Source of the DNA: Pseudomonas rhizoryzae
GTDB lineage: Bacteria; Pseudomonadota; Gammaproteobacteria; Pseudomonadales; Pseudomonadaceae
Direction: 5' to 3'
NCBI RefSeq assembly: GCF_005250615.1
Contig: NZ_SULM01000004.1
Coordinates: 1-64,000 of the forward strand
Length of the DNA: 64,000 nt
Part shown: positions 45,766 through 54,742 of the stretch, one piece after another
Position numbering within the stretch: position 1 is the stretch's first letter
How the letters are laid out: each line of letters begins with the position of its first letter
The notes under the pieces: model-generated
Database searches by the model: none
The model's input: the letters and a program-made list of their open reading frames with translations, nothing else
What the model was told of the DNA's origin: nothing
Position numbers and translations under genes: made by a program

Positions 45766-45766
45766 C

Positions 45767-46468
45767 TTACTTCTCCTCGCTCAGGGTGCGTTTCTCGATG
45801 CGTTTCTCGGGGCTGGCATTGACGATCAGGCGCTGCACGAAGATGCCGGGCAGATGGATCTGGTCGGGGTCCAGCTCACCGGTCTCCACCAGCTCTTCCA
45901 CCTCGGCCACGCAGACGCGACCGGCCATGGCGCACAGCGGATTGAAGTTGCGCGCGGTCTTGTTGAACACCAGGTTGCCGGCCTTGTCGGCGCGCTGCGC
46001 CTTGACCAGGGCCACGTCGGCGGTCAGCGCCAGTTCCAGCACATGGGGCTGGCCGTTGAAGTCACGGGTTTCCTTGCCCTCGGCCACCAGGGTGCCGTAG
46101 CCGGTGCGGGTGTAGAACGCCGGGATGCCGGCGCCCCCGGCGCGCAGCTTCTCGGCCAGGGTGCCCTGGGGGGTGAATTCCAGCTCCAGTTCGCCGGCCA
46201 GGTACTGGCGCTCGAATTCCTTGTTCTCGCCCACGTAGGAGGAAATCATCTTGCGGATCTGCCGGGTCTCTAGCAGTTGGCCAAGACCGAAGCCATCCAC
46301 CCCGGCATTGTTGCTGATGGCGGTCAGCTCGCGGGCGCCGGTGTCGCGTAGCGCGGCGATCAGCGCCTCGGGGATGCCACAGAGGCCGAAGCCGCCCACG
46401 GCCAGGGTGATGCCGTCGCGCACCAGCCCGTCGAGGGCGGCCGCGGCGTTGGGATAGAGCTTGTTCAT
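45767..46468 (-). CDS. 3-oxoacid CoA-transferase subunit A
   Basis: 233 aa alpha subunit. Blocks are [36 protein letters not shown] and [22 protein letters not shown] 46468 gives the expected N-terminus ([12 protein letters not shown]); the longer reading frame lies in bdhA. Same operon as subunit B. Confidence 0.92.
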   Translation of the reverse strand: MNKLYPNAAAALDGLVRDGITLAVGGFGLCGIPEALIAALRDTGARELTAISNNAGVDGFGLGQLLETRQIRKMISSYVGENKEFERQYLAGELELEFTPQGTLAEKLRAGGAGIPAFYTRTGYGTLVAEGKETRDFNGQPHVLELALTADVALVKAQRADKAGNLVFNKTARNFNPLCAMAGRVCVAEVEELVETGELDPDQIHLPGIFVQRLIVNASPEKRIEKRTLSEEK

Positions 46469-46488
46469 GGCGTAGATCCTCGGGTCGA

Positions 46489-47241
46489 TTATTGAGCGGT
46501 CCAGCCGCCGTCCATGGTCCAGGCGGCGCCGCGCACCTGGGCGGCGGCGTCGCTGCAGAGGAACAGCGCCAGTTCGCCCAGTTGCGCGGTGGTGACGAAT
46601 TCCTGCGACGGCTGCTTCTCGCTGAGCAGGTCGCGACGGGCCTGGTCCGGGTCGCTGCCGCGGCTGTCCAGCTGCTGCTGGATCAGCGGGGTGAGCACGA
46701 AACCCGGACAGAGGGCGTTGCAGGTGATGCCGGTGCGGGCGGTCTCCAGGGCGGTGACCTTGGTCAGGCCCACCACCCCGTGCTTGGCGGCGACGTAGGC
46801 GGCCTTGCCGGTGGAGGCCACTAGGCCGTGCACCGAGGAGATGTTGACGATGCGGCCCCAGTCGCGCTCGCGCATGCCTGGCAAGGCCAGGCGGGTGGTG
46901 TGGAATACCGCCGAGAGGTTGAGGGCGATCACCGCGTCCCAACGCTCCACCGGGAAGTCTTCCACCGGCGCCACGTGCTGGATGCCGGCGTTGTTGACCA
47001 GGATGTCGACGCCGCCGAAGTCGCGCTGCGCATAGGCGAAGAGGTCTTCGATTTCTTCCGGCTGGGACAGGTCGGCATCGTGGAAGCCGCTGCGGCCGGA
47101 CAGGCTAGCCTGGGCCGGCGCGGGATCGCCGAAGCCATTGAGGATGAGGGTGGCACCGGCGGCGGCCAGGCGCTGGGCGATGCCCAGGCCGATGCCGCTG
47201 GTGGAGCCGGTGACCAGGGCGGTCTTGCCGGTGAGGTCCAT
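46489..47241 (-). CDS. bdhA: 3-hydroxybutyrate dehydrogenase
   Basis: 250 aa [15 protein letters not shown] is the cofactor loop, [15 protein letters not shown] is diagnostic of D-3-hydroxybutyrate dehydrogenases, and the active site is [11 protein letters not shown]. It oxidises D-3-hydroxybutyrate to acetoacetate with NAD. It lies between the permease and CoA-transferase genes, matching the pathway order. Confidence 0.92.
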   Translation of the reverse strand: MDLTGKTALVTGSTSGIGLGIAQRLAAAGATLILNGFGDPAPAQASLSGRSGFHDADLSQPEEIEDLFAYAQRDFGGVDILVNNAGIQHVAPVEDFPVERWDAVIALNLSAVFHTTRLALPGMRERDWGRIVNISSVHGLVASTGKAAYVAAKHGVVGLTKVTALETARTGITCNALCPGFVLTPLIQQQLDSRGSDPDQARRDLLSEKQPSQEFVTTAQLGELALFLCSDAAAQVRGAAWTMDGGWTAQ

Positions 47242-47251
47242 GGCTGTCTCC

Positions 47252-48646
47252 TTAGACGAGTCCGGTCAGGTAGTAGAGGCCGATGACGAAGAACACCGCC
47301 ACGGTCTTGATCAGGGTGATCTTGAATACGCCGCCATAGGCTTCGCGGTGGGTCAGGCCGGTCACCGCCAGCAGGGTGATGACCGCGCCGTTGTGCGGCA
47401 GGGTGTCCATGCCGCCGCTGGCCATGGCCGCCACCCGGTGCAGCACCTCCAGGGGGATGCCGGCCGCGTTGGCGGCGGCGATGAAGGTGTCGCTCATGGC
47501 GGCCAGGGCGATGCTCATGCCACCGGACGCCGAGCCGGTGATACCGGCCAGCAGGGTCACACTCACCGCCTCGTTGATCAGCGGATCGGGGATGGCCTTG
47601 AGGCCCTGGGCGAACAGCACGAAGCCGGGCAGGGCGGCGATCACCGCGCCGAAGCCGTATTCCGAGGCCGTGTTCATGCCGGCCAGCAGGGCGCCGGACA
47701 CGGCGGTCTTGCTGCCCTCGGCCAGCCGGCCGCGGATGGCGCCGAAACCGGTGGCCAGCACCAGCAGGATGCCCGCCAGCAGTGCCCCTTCCACTGCCCA
47801 GATGCCGGTGAGTTTGGCGACTTCCTGGGTGATGGGCTTGGCCATGCCGGGCAGCGCCAGGGTACTGGTGGCGCCATACCAGTCGGGAATCCAGCGGGTC
47901 AGCAGCCCGTTGAGCACGCCTACCAGCACCAGTGGCGCCAGGGCCAGCCAGGCATTGGGCAGCGGCAGGTCGGCGGCGGTCTCGGGTTCGTTGCGCAGCG
48001 GCACGCTGGCGTAGCCTTCCTGCTCGCGCCGGGCCTTGCGCCGGGCGCGCTCAAGGTAGGTCAGGCCCACGGCGATGACGAACAGCGAACCGGCCAGGCC
48101 CAGCCAGGGTGCGGCCCAGGCGGTGGTCTGGAAGAAGCTGGTGGGGATGATGTTCTGGATCTGCGGCGTGCCGGGCAGGGCATCCATGGTGAAGGAGAAG
48201 GCGCCCAGGGCGATGGTGGCCGGGATCAGCCGCTTGGGGATGTCGCTCTGGCGGAACATCTCGGCGGCGAAGGGATAGACGGCGAAGACCACCACGAACA
48301 GCGAGACGCCGCCATAGGTGAGCAGGGCGCAGACCGCGACGATCACCGGGATGGCCCGCTCGCGACCGAGCAGGCGAATGGCCGCGGCGACGATGGCGCG
48401 GGAGAAGCCCGACAGTTCGATCAGCTTGCCGAACAGGGCACCGAGCATGAAGACCGGAAAGTACAGCTTGAGAAAGCCCACCATCTTGTCCATGAACACC
48501 CCGGTGAAGGCGGGTGCCACGGCGGACGGGTCGGTGAGCAGGACGGCGCCGAGGGCGGCGAGAGGGGCGAAGAGGATGACACTGAAACCCCGGTAGGCGG
48601 CGAACATCAGCAGCGCCAGGGCGGCGAGTGCGATCAGGACACTCAT
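47252..48646 (-). CDS. GntP-family permease, probable 3-hydroxybutyrate importer
   Basis: 464 aa with about 12-14 membrane segments. Hallmarks are GVFMDKMVGFLKLYFPVFML, LGAFSFTMDALPGTPQIQNI, ASGGMSIALAAMSD and MASGGMDTLPHNGAVI. The homologous P. aeruginosa gene (PA2004) lies in the same bdhA cluster, so 3-hydroxybutyrate is the likely substrate. ATG 48646 has AGGAG upstream. First gene after the sigma-54 promoter, with a GCTTCGCC/GGCGAAGC hairpin in its leader. Confidence 0.88.
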   Translation of the reverse strand: MSVLIALAALALLMFAAYRGFSVILFAPLAALGAVLLTDPSAVAPAFTGVFMDKMVGFLKLYFPVFMLGALFGKLIELSGFSRAIVAAAIRLLGRERAIPVIVAVCALLTYGGVSLFVVVFAVYPFAAEMFRQSDIPKRLIPATIALGAFSFTMDALPGTPQIQNIIPTSFFQTTAWAAPWLGLAGSLFVIAVGLTYLERARRKARREQEGYASVPLRNEPETAADLPLPNAWLALAPLVLVGVLNGLLTRWIPDWYGATSTLALPGMAKPITQEVAKLTGIWAVEGALLAGILLVLATGFGAIRGRLAEGSKTAVSGALLAGMNTASEYGFGAVIAALPGFVLFAQGLKAIPDPLINEAVSVTLLAGITGSASGGMSIALAAMSDTFIAAANAAGIPLEVLHRVAAMASGGMDTLPHNGAVITLLAVTGLTHREAYGGVFKITLIKTVAVFFVIGLYYLTGLV

Positions 48647-48659
48647 GGCTTCTCCTAGA

Positions 48660-48678
48660 GCTTCGCCTGCGGCGAAGC
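48660..48678 (-). promoter_or_regulatory. Leader hairpin before GntP ribosome site
   Basis: A perfect 8-bp stem GCTTCGCC / GGCGAAGC with a 3-base loop lies between the A-rich site and the AGGAG ribosome site. Confidence 0.45.
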
Positions 48679-48680
48679 GG

Positions 48681-48693
48681 TTCTTGTTGTTAT
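48681..48693 (-). promoter_or_regulatory. A-rich Crc/Hfq-type site in GntP leader
   Basis: ATAACAACAAGAA on the transcribed strand, about 35 bases before the start at 48646, farther upstream than at the other genes. Confidence 0.45.
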
Positions 48694-48725
48694 AGGGGCG
48701 ATACAGGGATCGCCTCAAACCAGGA

Positions 48726-48741
48726 GCCAGAACCGTGCCAG
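48726..48741 (-). promoter_or_regulatory. Sigma-54 promoter of the 3-hydroxybutyrate operon
   Basis: Transcribed strand reads CTGGCACGGTTCTGGCT. The -24 element is perfect; GG and GC are 10 bases apart as required; the -12 element has one mismatch (TGGC for TTGC). The predicted start is near 48714, about 68 bases before the GntP ATG. Confidence 0.75.
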
Positions 48742-48821
48742 ATTCTCAAGTCATTGTTTTATATGGGCTTTTATTTTAGCGATAGCTAATTGCCGGCAAA
48801 TTTTCTCAAAAGCGGGACACC

Positions 48822-48911
48822 GTAGGTTGGGTTGAGCGAAGCGAAGCCCAACAGCGCTCCCATGCCGGCAATGTTGGGCTTCGACGATGGAGCCGTCTCA
48901 ACGCAACCTAC
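48822..48911. repeat. GTAGGTTGGG element, single copy
   Basis: GTAGGTTGGGTTGAGCGAAG to the left and CAACCTAC to the right close a 90-base unit between the enhancer and the sigma-54 promoter. Confidence 0.75.
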
Positions 48912-48921
48912 GGCTCGACAC

Positions 48922-48946
48922 TGTAGGAGCGGCCCATGGCCGCGAT
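48922..48946. repeat. REP-like sequence
   Basis: TGTAGGAGCGGCCCATGGCC followed by GCGAT is a typical pseudomonad REP core. Similar cores are at 54275 and 57102. Confidence 0.6.
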
Positions 48947-48986
48947 TGACGATCTATCGCGGCCGTAGGCCTCTCGTACGGGCATG

Positions 48987-49018
48987 TCTCTACATAGAGA
49001 CTTGTCTCATGTATGAGA
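48987..49018. promoter_or_regulatory. Twin palindromes, probable HbcR enhancer
   Basis: TCTCTACATAGAGA (48987-49000) and TCTCATGTATGAGA (49005-49018) are perfect 14-bp palindromes 18 bases apart centre to centre. GAGACTTGTCTC spans their junction. They sit about 250-280 bases upstream of the sigma-54 promoter and overlap the hbcR stop codon. Confidence 0.55.
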
Positions 49019-50446
49019 AGTCAGCCCCAGCGCCACCAACTTCTTGTACAGCGTAGACCGCCCCAGACCCAGGCGCCGCGCGGCTTCGTCCACCCTGCCA
49101 CCGCAGGCGGCCAGGGTCGCCTGGAACAATTCCCGGTCGAAGCGTTGGCGGGCCTCGGCATAGGTTTCGCCGGTAGCGCTCGCCACGGGCTGCCTGGCTG
49201 GCGGTTCGGCAGAAACGCCCAGGGCCTCCGCCAGCGCCGTGGCATCCAACTGGCTGTCGTCACCCAGCAGCACGGCGCGTTCCAGCACGTTGCGCAATTC
49301 GCGCACGTTGCCCGGCCAGGCTTGGTGTTGCAGCAGGGCCAGGCCGTCGGCGGTGAGTTCAGGTGTTGGCTGCCCAGCCACGGCGGGTAGGCCATCGAGG
49401 ATGGCTTCGGCCAGTACTCCCAGGTCGTCCAGGCGCTCACGCAAGGGCGGGATGCGGATCGGCAGCACGTTGAGCCGGTAGTAGAGGTCGGCGCGGAAGC
49501 GCCCCTCGGCGACCGCGACTTCCAGGTCGCGGGAGGTGGCGGCGATCATCCGCACGTCGCAGGCCAGTACCTCGTTGGAGCCCAGTGGCTCGTACTCCTT
49601 CTCCTGCAGTACACGCAACAGCTTGGCCTGCAGCGCCAGGGGCATGTCGCCGATCTCGTCGAGAAACAGCGTGCCGCCCTGGGCGATCTGCAGCTTGCCC
49701 GGGCGCGCCCGGCGCTCGGCGCCGGTGAAGGCGCCCGGTGCGGTGCCGAAGAATTCCGCCTCCAGCAGACTCTCGGGAATGGCGGCGGCGTTGATGCTGA
49801 CGAAGGGCCGCCCGGCCCGTGGCGAGGCGCCGTGGATGGCATGGGCCAGCAACTCCTTGCCGGTGCCGGTCTCGCCCAACAGCAGTACCGCGGCCGCGCT
49901 GGCGGCGGCGCGGCGAGCACGCCGCTTGACCTCCAGGCTGGCCGGACCGCTGCCGACGAAATGGCCGAAGCCGTATTTGGCGGTGCGCGCATGCTGCAAC
50001 GAGCGCCGGGTGGTGGCCAGTTCCTCCTGGATGCGCAGGTAGCGGGTCACCAGGGGCGCCAACTGCTGCAACTGATCGAACAGGGCAAAGCCGATGGCGC
50101 CGATCAATTCGCCCTCGTCGGTATGGATTGGCAGGCGCATCACCACCAGGGGGCCGCTGCGGGTCTCCAGCATGTCCAGCAGGATCGGCTGGCCATTGCG
50201 CGCCACCTCGCGCAGCAGGCTGTGGGGGATGATCTGTTCCACCGGCTGGCCGATGGCCGCGGCGGCATCCGGCAGGCCGAAGTGCTGGGCGTATCTCTGG
50301 TTGATCCAGACGATGCGCGCCTCGCGGTCGACGATCACCGTGCCGTTGCTGGTCTGCTCGATGATCTCGAACAGCGAGCGGATCGCCCGCTGGCGGATGC
50401 CGGCATAGTCTTCCAGGCCCGGCAGTCCGGGTGGCGTGGCGCTCAT
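49007..50446 (-). CDS. hbcR: Sigma-54-dependent activator of 3-hydroxybutyrate catabolism (HbcR-type)
   Basis: 479 aa. It has a PAS domain (about residues 24-130, VDREARIVWINQRYAQHFGL), an AAA+ domain with Walker A GETGTGKE and intact GAFTGA, and a Fis-type HTH (VDEAARRLGLGRSTLYKKLV). The same cluster order as P. aeruginosa (hbcR upstream of GntP, bdhA and CoA-transferase genes) supports the name. Its ATG overlaps the stop of the dehydrogenase gene (ATGA), so the two are coupled. Confidence 0.85.
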   Translation of the reverse strand: MSATPPGLPGLEDYAGIRQRAIRSLFEIIEQTSNGTVIVDREARIVWINQRYAQHFGLPDAAAAIGQPVEQIIPHSLLREVARNGQPILLDMLETRSGPLVVMRLPIHTDEGELIGAIGFALFDQLQQLAPLVTRYLRIQEELATTRRSLQHARTAKYGFGHFVGSGPASLEVKRRARRAAASAAAVLLLGETGTGKELLAHAIHGASPRAGRPFVSINAAAIPESLLEAEFFGTAPGAFTGAERRARPGKLQIAQGGTLFLDEIGDMPLALQAKLLRVLQEKEYEPLGSNEVLACDVRMIAATSRDLEVAVAEGRFRADLYYRLNVLPIRIPPLRERLDDLGVLAEAILDGLPAVAGQPTPELTADGLALLQHQAWPGNVRELRNVLERAVLLGDDSQLDATALAEALGVSAEPPARQPVASATGETYAEARQRFDRELFQATLAACGGRVDEAARRLGLGRSTLYKKLVALGLTSHT

Positions 50447-51360
50447 GGCTTCAGCGCATGGCGCAGCTGGTGCAGGCGCCGCTGGACGATACGCTCGCGG
50501 CGCGCCGCATCCCAGTCGTAGAAGCCATGGCCGCTGCGCAGTCCGGTACGGCCGGCGGCCACCTGGTCCTCCAGCAGTTGTAGCGGGGTTTCATCCCGCG
50601 CCAGGGTCGGCCAAAGATGGCTGGCGATGTCGCGAAAGGTATCCAGCCCGCCCATGTCCGCCGCTTCCAGCGGACCGACCATGGCATAGCGCCGGCCCAG
50701 GGAGGCGCGCATCACCCGGTCCACCGTCTCGGCATCGGCCGCGCCGCTCTGCACGATGTGCAGGGCCTCGCGCAGCAGGGCGAATTGCAGGCGATTGCCG
50801 ACGAAGCCGGGAATGGCCCGCTGCAACACCACGGCTTCCAGTTCGGCGGCTTCCAGCAGTAGGCGCACGGACTCCAGATGGGCGGGCAGGGTGGCGCTGC
50901 CGGGGACCAGCTCCACCAGGGGAATGAAATGCGGCGGATTCCAGAAGTGCGCGATCAGCAGGCGCTCGGGATGGCGCAGGTGGGCGGCCAGTTCGTCCGG
51001 TGGCAGGCCACTGGTGTTGCTGGCGATCAGGGCGTCGGGTCGCAGCAGGTCTTCAAGCTGGGCATAGAGGCGGTGCTTGAGTTCCAGGCGTTCGGGCACG
51101 GCTTCGAACAGCAGATCGCAGTCGGCGAGGTCGCTAAGCTCAGTGGTGGTAGTCAGACGGTCGATGACGGCCTCGGTGTCCACCGCGATCCCGGCCTCGA
51201 CCAGTTCGGCGAGCAGGGTACGGGCCGTGGCCGGCACCTCGGCGAGGCGGGCGGGGTCGACGTCCTGCAAGCGCACGGCGTGGCCGTGGCGCGCGAGATG
51301 GACGGCGATGCCGATGCCCATGAGACCGGAACCCAGGACGGCGAGGCGTGGCATGGTCAT
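50443..51360 (-). CDS. 3-hydroxyacyl-CoA dehydrogenase family protein
   Basis: 305 aa NAD-binding enzyme. The Rossmann loop is GSGLMGIGIAVHLARHG, the catalytic His is in LIAHFWNPPHFIPLVELVPG, and the Ser-Asn pair in IASNTSGLP. The block HFWNPP replaces the HPFNP of FadB-type enzymes, pointing to a distinct subgroup that also includes 3-hydroxybutyryl-CoA, L-carnitine and L-gulonate dehydrogenases. It is the first gene of a two-gene unit with hbcR, so its product may link a second 3-hydroxy substrate to this regulator. ATG 51360 follows AAGGA. Confidence 0.82.
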   Translation of the reverse strand: MTMPRLAVLGSGLMGIGIAVHLARHGHAVRLQDVDPARLAEVPATARTLLAELVEAGIAVDTEAVIDRLTTTTELSDLADCDLLFEAVPERLELKHRLYAQLEDLLRPDALIASNTSGLPPDELAAHLRHPERLLIAHFWNPPHFIPLVELVPGSATLPAHLESVRLLLEAAELEAVVLQRAIPGFVGNRLQFALLREALHIVQSGAADAETVDRVMRASLGRRYAMVGPLEAADMGGLDTFRDIASHLWPTLARDETPLQLLEDQVAAGRTGLRSGHGFYDWDAARRERIVQRRLHQLRHALKP

Positions 51361-51558
51361 GATCTTTTCCTTGTGAGACAGCCGCGGCAACCGTCTCACA
51401 CTTGACCGCCCCCGGCCAAGGCACGGGGCGCGGCGGTGCACCAGGGGCGTGCCCCGGCGGTCGGGTCACCATCGGGCGGAAGGCTCTGCAAAGCCCTTCG
51501 GCGCTCCCTGGCACGGGCACTGCTACAGCACAGCCACGCCCATCCCGAGGAGTCCGTC

Positions 51559-52821
51559 ATGAGCAACGCCGCCGGCAACGACTATCCCCTGAGCGAAGTC
51601 CCGCCCCATGCCCGCAAGGGCCTGGCCTCCCTGGCCATGGTGCTGCTGGGGTTCACCTTCTTCACCGCCACCATGTTCGCCGGCGGCAAGCTGGGCGTGG
51701 CCTTCGGCTTCGCCGACCTGCTGCTGGTCATCGCCATCGGCAACCTGCTGCTGGGTCTCTATGCCGCTGCCCTCGGCCATATCGCCTGTCGCAGTGGCCT
51801 CAATTCGGTGCTCATGGGGCGTTTCGCCTTCGGCGAGCGTGGCAGCAAGCTGTGCGACCTCATCCTCGGCTTCACCCAGGTCGGCTGGTACGCCTGGGGC
51901 ACCGCCACCGCCGCGGTGGTGCTGGGCAAGTACTTCGGCCTGGAGCAGGGCGCGGTGTTGGCACTGATGGCCGTGTTCGGCCTGGGCTTCTGCGCCACGG
52001 CCTATATCGGCTACCGCGGCCTGGAGATCCTCTCCTGGATCGCCGTACCGGCCATGGCGCTGCTGCTGATCCTGTCCATGAGCGTGACCACCGCCAAGGC
52101 CGGTGGCCTGGCCGGCTTGCTGGCGATCCAGCCTAGCGCCAGCCTGGACCTGTCCACCGCCATCACCCTGGTGTTCGGCACCTTCGTCAGCGGTGCTACC
52201 CAGGCCACCAACTGGACGCGCTTCGCCCGCTCGACGCGGGTGGCGGTGCTCGCCAGCCTGATCGGCTTCTTCATCGGCAATGGCCTGATGGTGCTGATCG
52301 GCGCCTATGGCGCCATCGTCTACCAGCAACCTGACGTGGTGGAGGTACTGATGCTGCAGGGCTTCGCCACCGCCGCCCTGGCCATGCTGCTGCTCAATAT
52401 CTGGAGCACCCAGGACAACACCATCTACAACTTCGCCGTGGCCGGCTGCAACCTGGTGCGGACCGACCGGCGCAAGACGGTGACCCTGGCCGGCGCCCTG
52501 ATCGGCACCGCCCTGGCGCTGCTGGGCATGTACGATCTGCTGGTGCCCTATCTGGTGCTGCTCGGCACCGTGATCCCGCCCATCGGTGGGGTGATCGTCG
52601 CCGACTACTGGCTGCGCCATCGCGGCCGCTATCCGCTACTCGCCGAGGCCCGGCTGCCGCGCTACAACTGGCCGGGGCTGGCCGCCTACGGCCTGGGTAC
52701 CGTCGCCGCCTTCGGCTCACCCTGGGTGGCACCCCTGGTGGGCATCGGGGTGGCGGCGCTCGGCTATGGCGTGTTCAATGGGCTGACTCGGGGGCGCACT
52801 ACCGCCCCTGCCTCGCTCTAG
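51559..52821 (+). CDS. codB: Cytosine permease
   Basis: 420 aa NCS1 transporter with about 12 membrane segments. N-terminal SEVPPHARKGLASLAMVLLG, WYAWGTATAAVVLGKYF, NNWTRFAR-like TNWTRFAR and STQDNTIYNFAVAGCN are the cytosine-permease pattern. It lies 11 bases before codA. ATG 51559 follows GAGGAG. A GC-rich 198-base leader (51361-51558) separates it from the divergent dehydrogenase gene. Confidence 0.88.
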   Translation: MSNAAGNDYPLSEVPPHARKGLASLAMVLLGFTFFTATMFAGGKLGVAFGFADLLLVIAIGNLLLGLYAAALGHIACRSGLNSVLMGRFAFGERGSKLCDLILGFTQVGWYAWGTATAAVVLGKYFGLEQGAVLALMAVFGLGFCATAYIGYRGLEILSWIAVPAMALLLILSMSVTTAKAGGLAGLLAIQPSASLDLSTAITLVFGTFVSGATQATNWTRFARSTRVAVLASLIGFFIGNGLMVLIGAYGAIVYQQPDVVEVLMLQGFATAALAMLLLNIWSTQDNTIYNFAVAGCNLVRTDRRKTVTLAGALIGTALALLGMYDLLVPYLVLLGTVIPPIGGVIVADYWLRHRGRYPLLAEARLPRYNWPGLAAYGLGTVAAFGSPWVAPLVGIGVAALGYGVFNGLTRGRTTAPASL

Positions 52822-52832
52822 GGAGAACGACC

Positions 52833-54074
52833 ATGCGCATCCTCAACGCCCGCCTGCGTGACCGCGAAGGCTTGTACGACATCCGCCTGGAGGGAGGGCG
52901 CATCGCCGCCATCGCCGAGCAACTGATGCCGCCCGCGGTGGGTCCCGACGACATCGACGCCGCTGGCAACCTGGTGGTGCCGCCCTTCGTCGAGCCGCAC
53001 ATCCACCTCGACGCCACCCTCACCGCCGGCGAGCCGCGCTGGAACATGAGCGGCACCCTGTTCGAAGGCATCGAATGCTGGGGCGAACGCAAGGCCACCA
53101 TCACCCAGGAAGACACCAAGACCCGCGCCACGCGCACCATCCGCGCCCTGGCCGCCCATGGCATCCAGCACGTGCGTACCCATGTGGACGTTACCGATCC
53201 GTCCCTCGCCGCGCTCAAGGCCATGCTGGAGGTGCGCGAGGAGACCGGCCACCTGATCGACCTGCAGATCGTCGCCTTTCCCCAGGAGGGCATCGAGTCC
53301 TTCAAGAACGGGCGCGAGCTGATGGAGGAATCCATCCGGTTGGGCGCCGACGTGGTCGGCGGCATCCCGCACTTCGAGTACACCCGCGACCAGGGCGTGA
53401 GTTCGGTGAAATTCCTCATGGACCTGGCCGAGCGCACCGGCTGCCTGGTGGACGTCCATTGCGACGAGACCGACGATCCCCATTCGCGCTTCCTGGAGGT
53501 ACTCGCCGAAGAGGCGCGCAGCCGCGGCATGGGCTCGCGGGTCACCGCCAGCCACACTACGGCCATGGGCTCCTACGACAACGCCTACTGCGCCAAGCTG
53601 TTCCGCCTGCTGACCCACGCCGGCATCAACTTCATCTCCTGCCCGACCGAGAGCATCCACCTGCAGGGCCGCTTCGACACCTTTCCCAAGCGCCGCGGCG
53701 TGACCCGGGTCAACGAGTTGCTGGAAGCCGGCCTCAACGTCTGCTTCGCCCAGGATTCCATCGTCGATCCCTGGTATCCGCTGGGCAACGGCAACATCCT
53801 GCGGGTGCTGGAAGCGGGCCTGCACATCTGCCACATGCTCGGCTATCGCAACCTGCAATCGGCCCTGGACCTGGTCACCGTCAACAGCGCCAAGGCGCTG
53901 TCTTTGGGCGACCGCTATGGCCTGGAGGAGGGCCGCCTGGCCAACCTGCTGGTGCTCTCCGCCGACAGCGACTACGAGATGGTCCGCAGCCAGGGCCTGC
54001 CGCTGTATTCCATCCGCCACGGCAAGGTGTTGATGCAGCGCCGACCGGCGCAGGTGGAGTTGGCGGATTTGTAA
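52833..54074 (+). CDS. codA: Cytosine deaminase
   Basis: 413 aa amidohydrolase converting cytosine to uracil and ammonia. Metal ligands are the HxH in FVEPHIHLDAT, the His in VDVHCDETDD, the His in TASHTTAMGSYD and the Asp in FAQDSIVDPW. LHICHMLGYRNLQ and GLEEGRLANLLVL are typical of CodA. Forms an operon with codB for pyrimidine salvage or nitrogen supply. Confidence 0.92.
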   Translation: MRILNARLRDREGLYDIRLEGGRIAAIAEQLMPPAVGPDDIDAAGNLVVPPFVEPHIHLDATLTAGEPRWNMSGTLFEGIECWGERKATITQEDTKTRATRTIRALAAHGIQHVRTHVDVTDPSLAALKAMLEVREETGHLIDLQIVAFPQEGIESFKNGRELMEESIRLGADVVGGIPHFEYTRDQGVSSVKFLMDLAERTGCLVDVHCDETDDPHSRFLEVLAEEARSRGMGSRVTASHTTAMGSYDNAYCAKLFRLLTHAGINFISCPTESIHLQGRFDTFPKRRGVTRVNELLEAGLNVCFAQDSIVDPWYPLGNGNILRVLEAGLHICHMLGYRNLQSALDLVTVNSAKALSLGDRYGLEEGRLANLLVLSADSDYEMVRSQGLPLYSIRHGKVLMQRRPAQVELADL

Positions 54075-54166
54075 GAAGTTGGGTGCAACCGCCCCGCTGC
54101 ATGGGACGCACCCTGATTCCGGCGATCTTGCCGGAGCGGGGGGGGGCTGGAGGCCTGCTCGTTCAA

Positions 54167-54201
54167 CCCCCTCTCCCCCTGGGAGAGGGCCGGGGTGAGG
54201 G
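54167..54201. repeat. Intergenic palindromic repeat, second copy
   Basis: CCCTCTCCCCCTGGGAGAGGG forms a perfect hairpin followed by CCGGGGTGAG. It is the inverted counterpart of the copy at 16731-16765. A REP-like core (54275-54297) and a half GTAGGTTGGG element (54329-54357) follow. Confidence 0.6.
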
Positions 54202-54398
54202 CGCGCCTCGCCACGAAGCCCAGCGGAAAAGGCTGCGCCGTTTTCCACGCTACGGCTGACGAGGTCGCGGCACCGTAGGAGCGGTCGCTACGGCGCACCG
54301 GCATGGCCGGCGTCAAGGCACGATCCGTTGGGCTTCGCTGCGCTTAACCCAGCCTATAACTGAACACGCTAGCGCCCGAGAGCCTTCAGGTGTTCAAC

Positions 54399-54521
54399 CT
54401 ATCCAGCTCCCGGCGTGGACAGCTCGAACATAACTTCCAAAAATAGGGCGATCAGGCCGACTATCATCACGGCGAGCGTCATCCCCAGCATCTTTATCTT
54501 GTCCTTCCGGGACTTGTCCAC
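54399..54521 (-). CDS. Small single-span membrane protein (40 aa)
   Basis: A GTG at 54521 opens a 40-codon frame. It reads VDKSRKDKIKMLG (basic), then MTLAVMIVGLIALFLEVMF (a hydrophobic helix of about 19 residues), then ELSTPGAG. An AAGGGGG ribosome site is 5 bases from the start. The positive N-terminus suggests that this end faces the cytoplasm. It sits alone between codA and the chemoreceptor gene; no homologue known to me. The stretch 54522-54742 shows no other gene. Confidence 0.55.
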   Translation of the reverse strand: MDKSRKDKIKMLGMTLAVMIVGLIALFLEVMFELSTPGAG

Positions 54522-54742
54522 GAGTGCCCCCTTGCGTACCAGAGGTTATGTTCAAGAATTTCTTATTTAAATGAAGCGCTCTTCATCTCTATATCGGCCA
54601 GAGGAGGCTGCCGGAGCTGGCGGTCGTCTCTAACCGCTGCTGATCAGGGAGCCCCAGCACTGGAGCTCCCACCGCTCCGCTTCACGACAATGGCCCACTT
54701 CAGGGGGCGGTCTGCTCGATCGGGCAGGTCAGATAAATGGCC

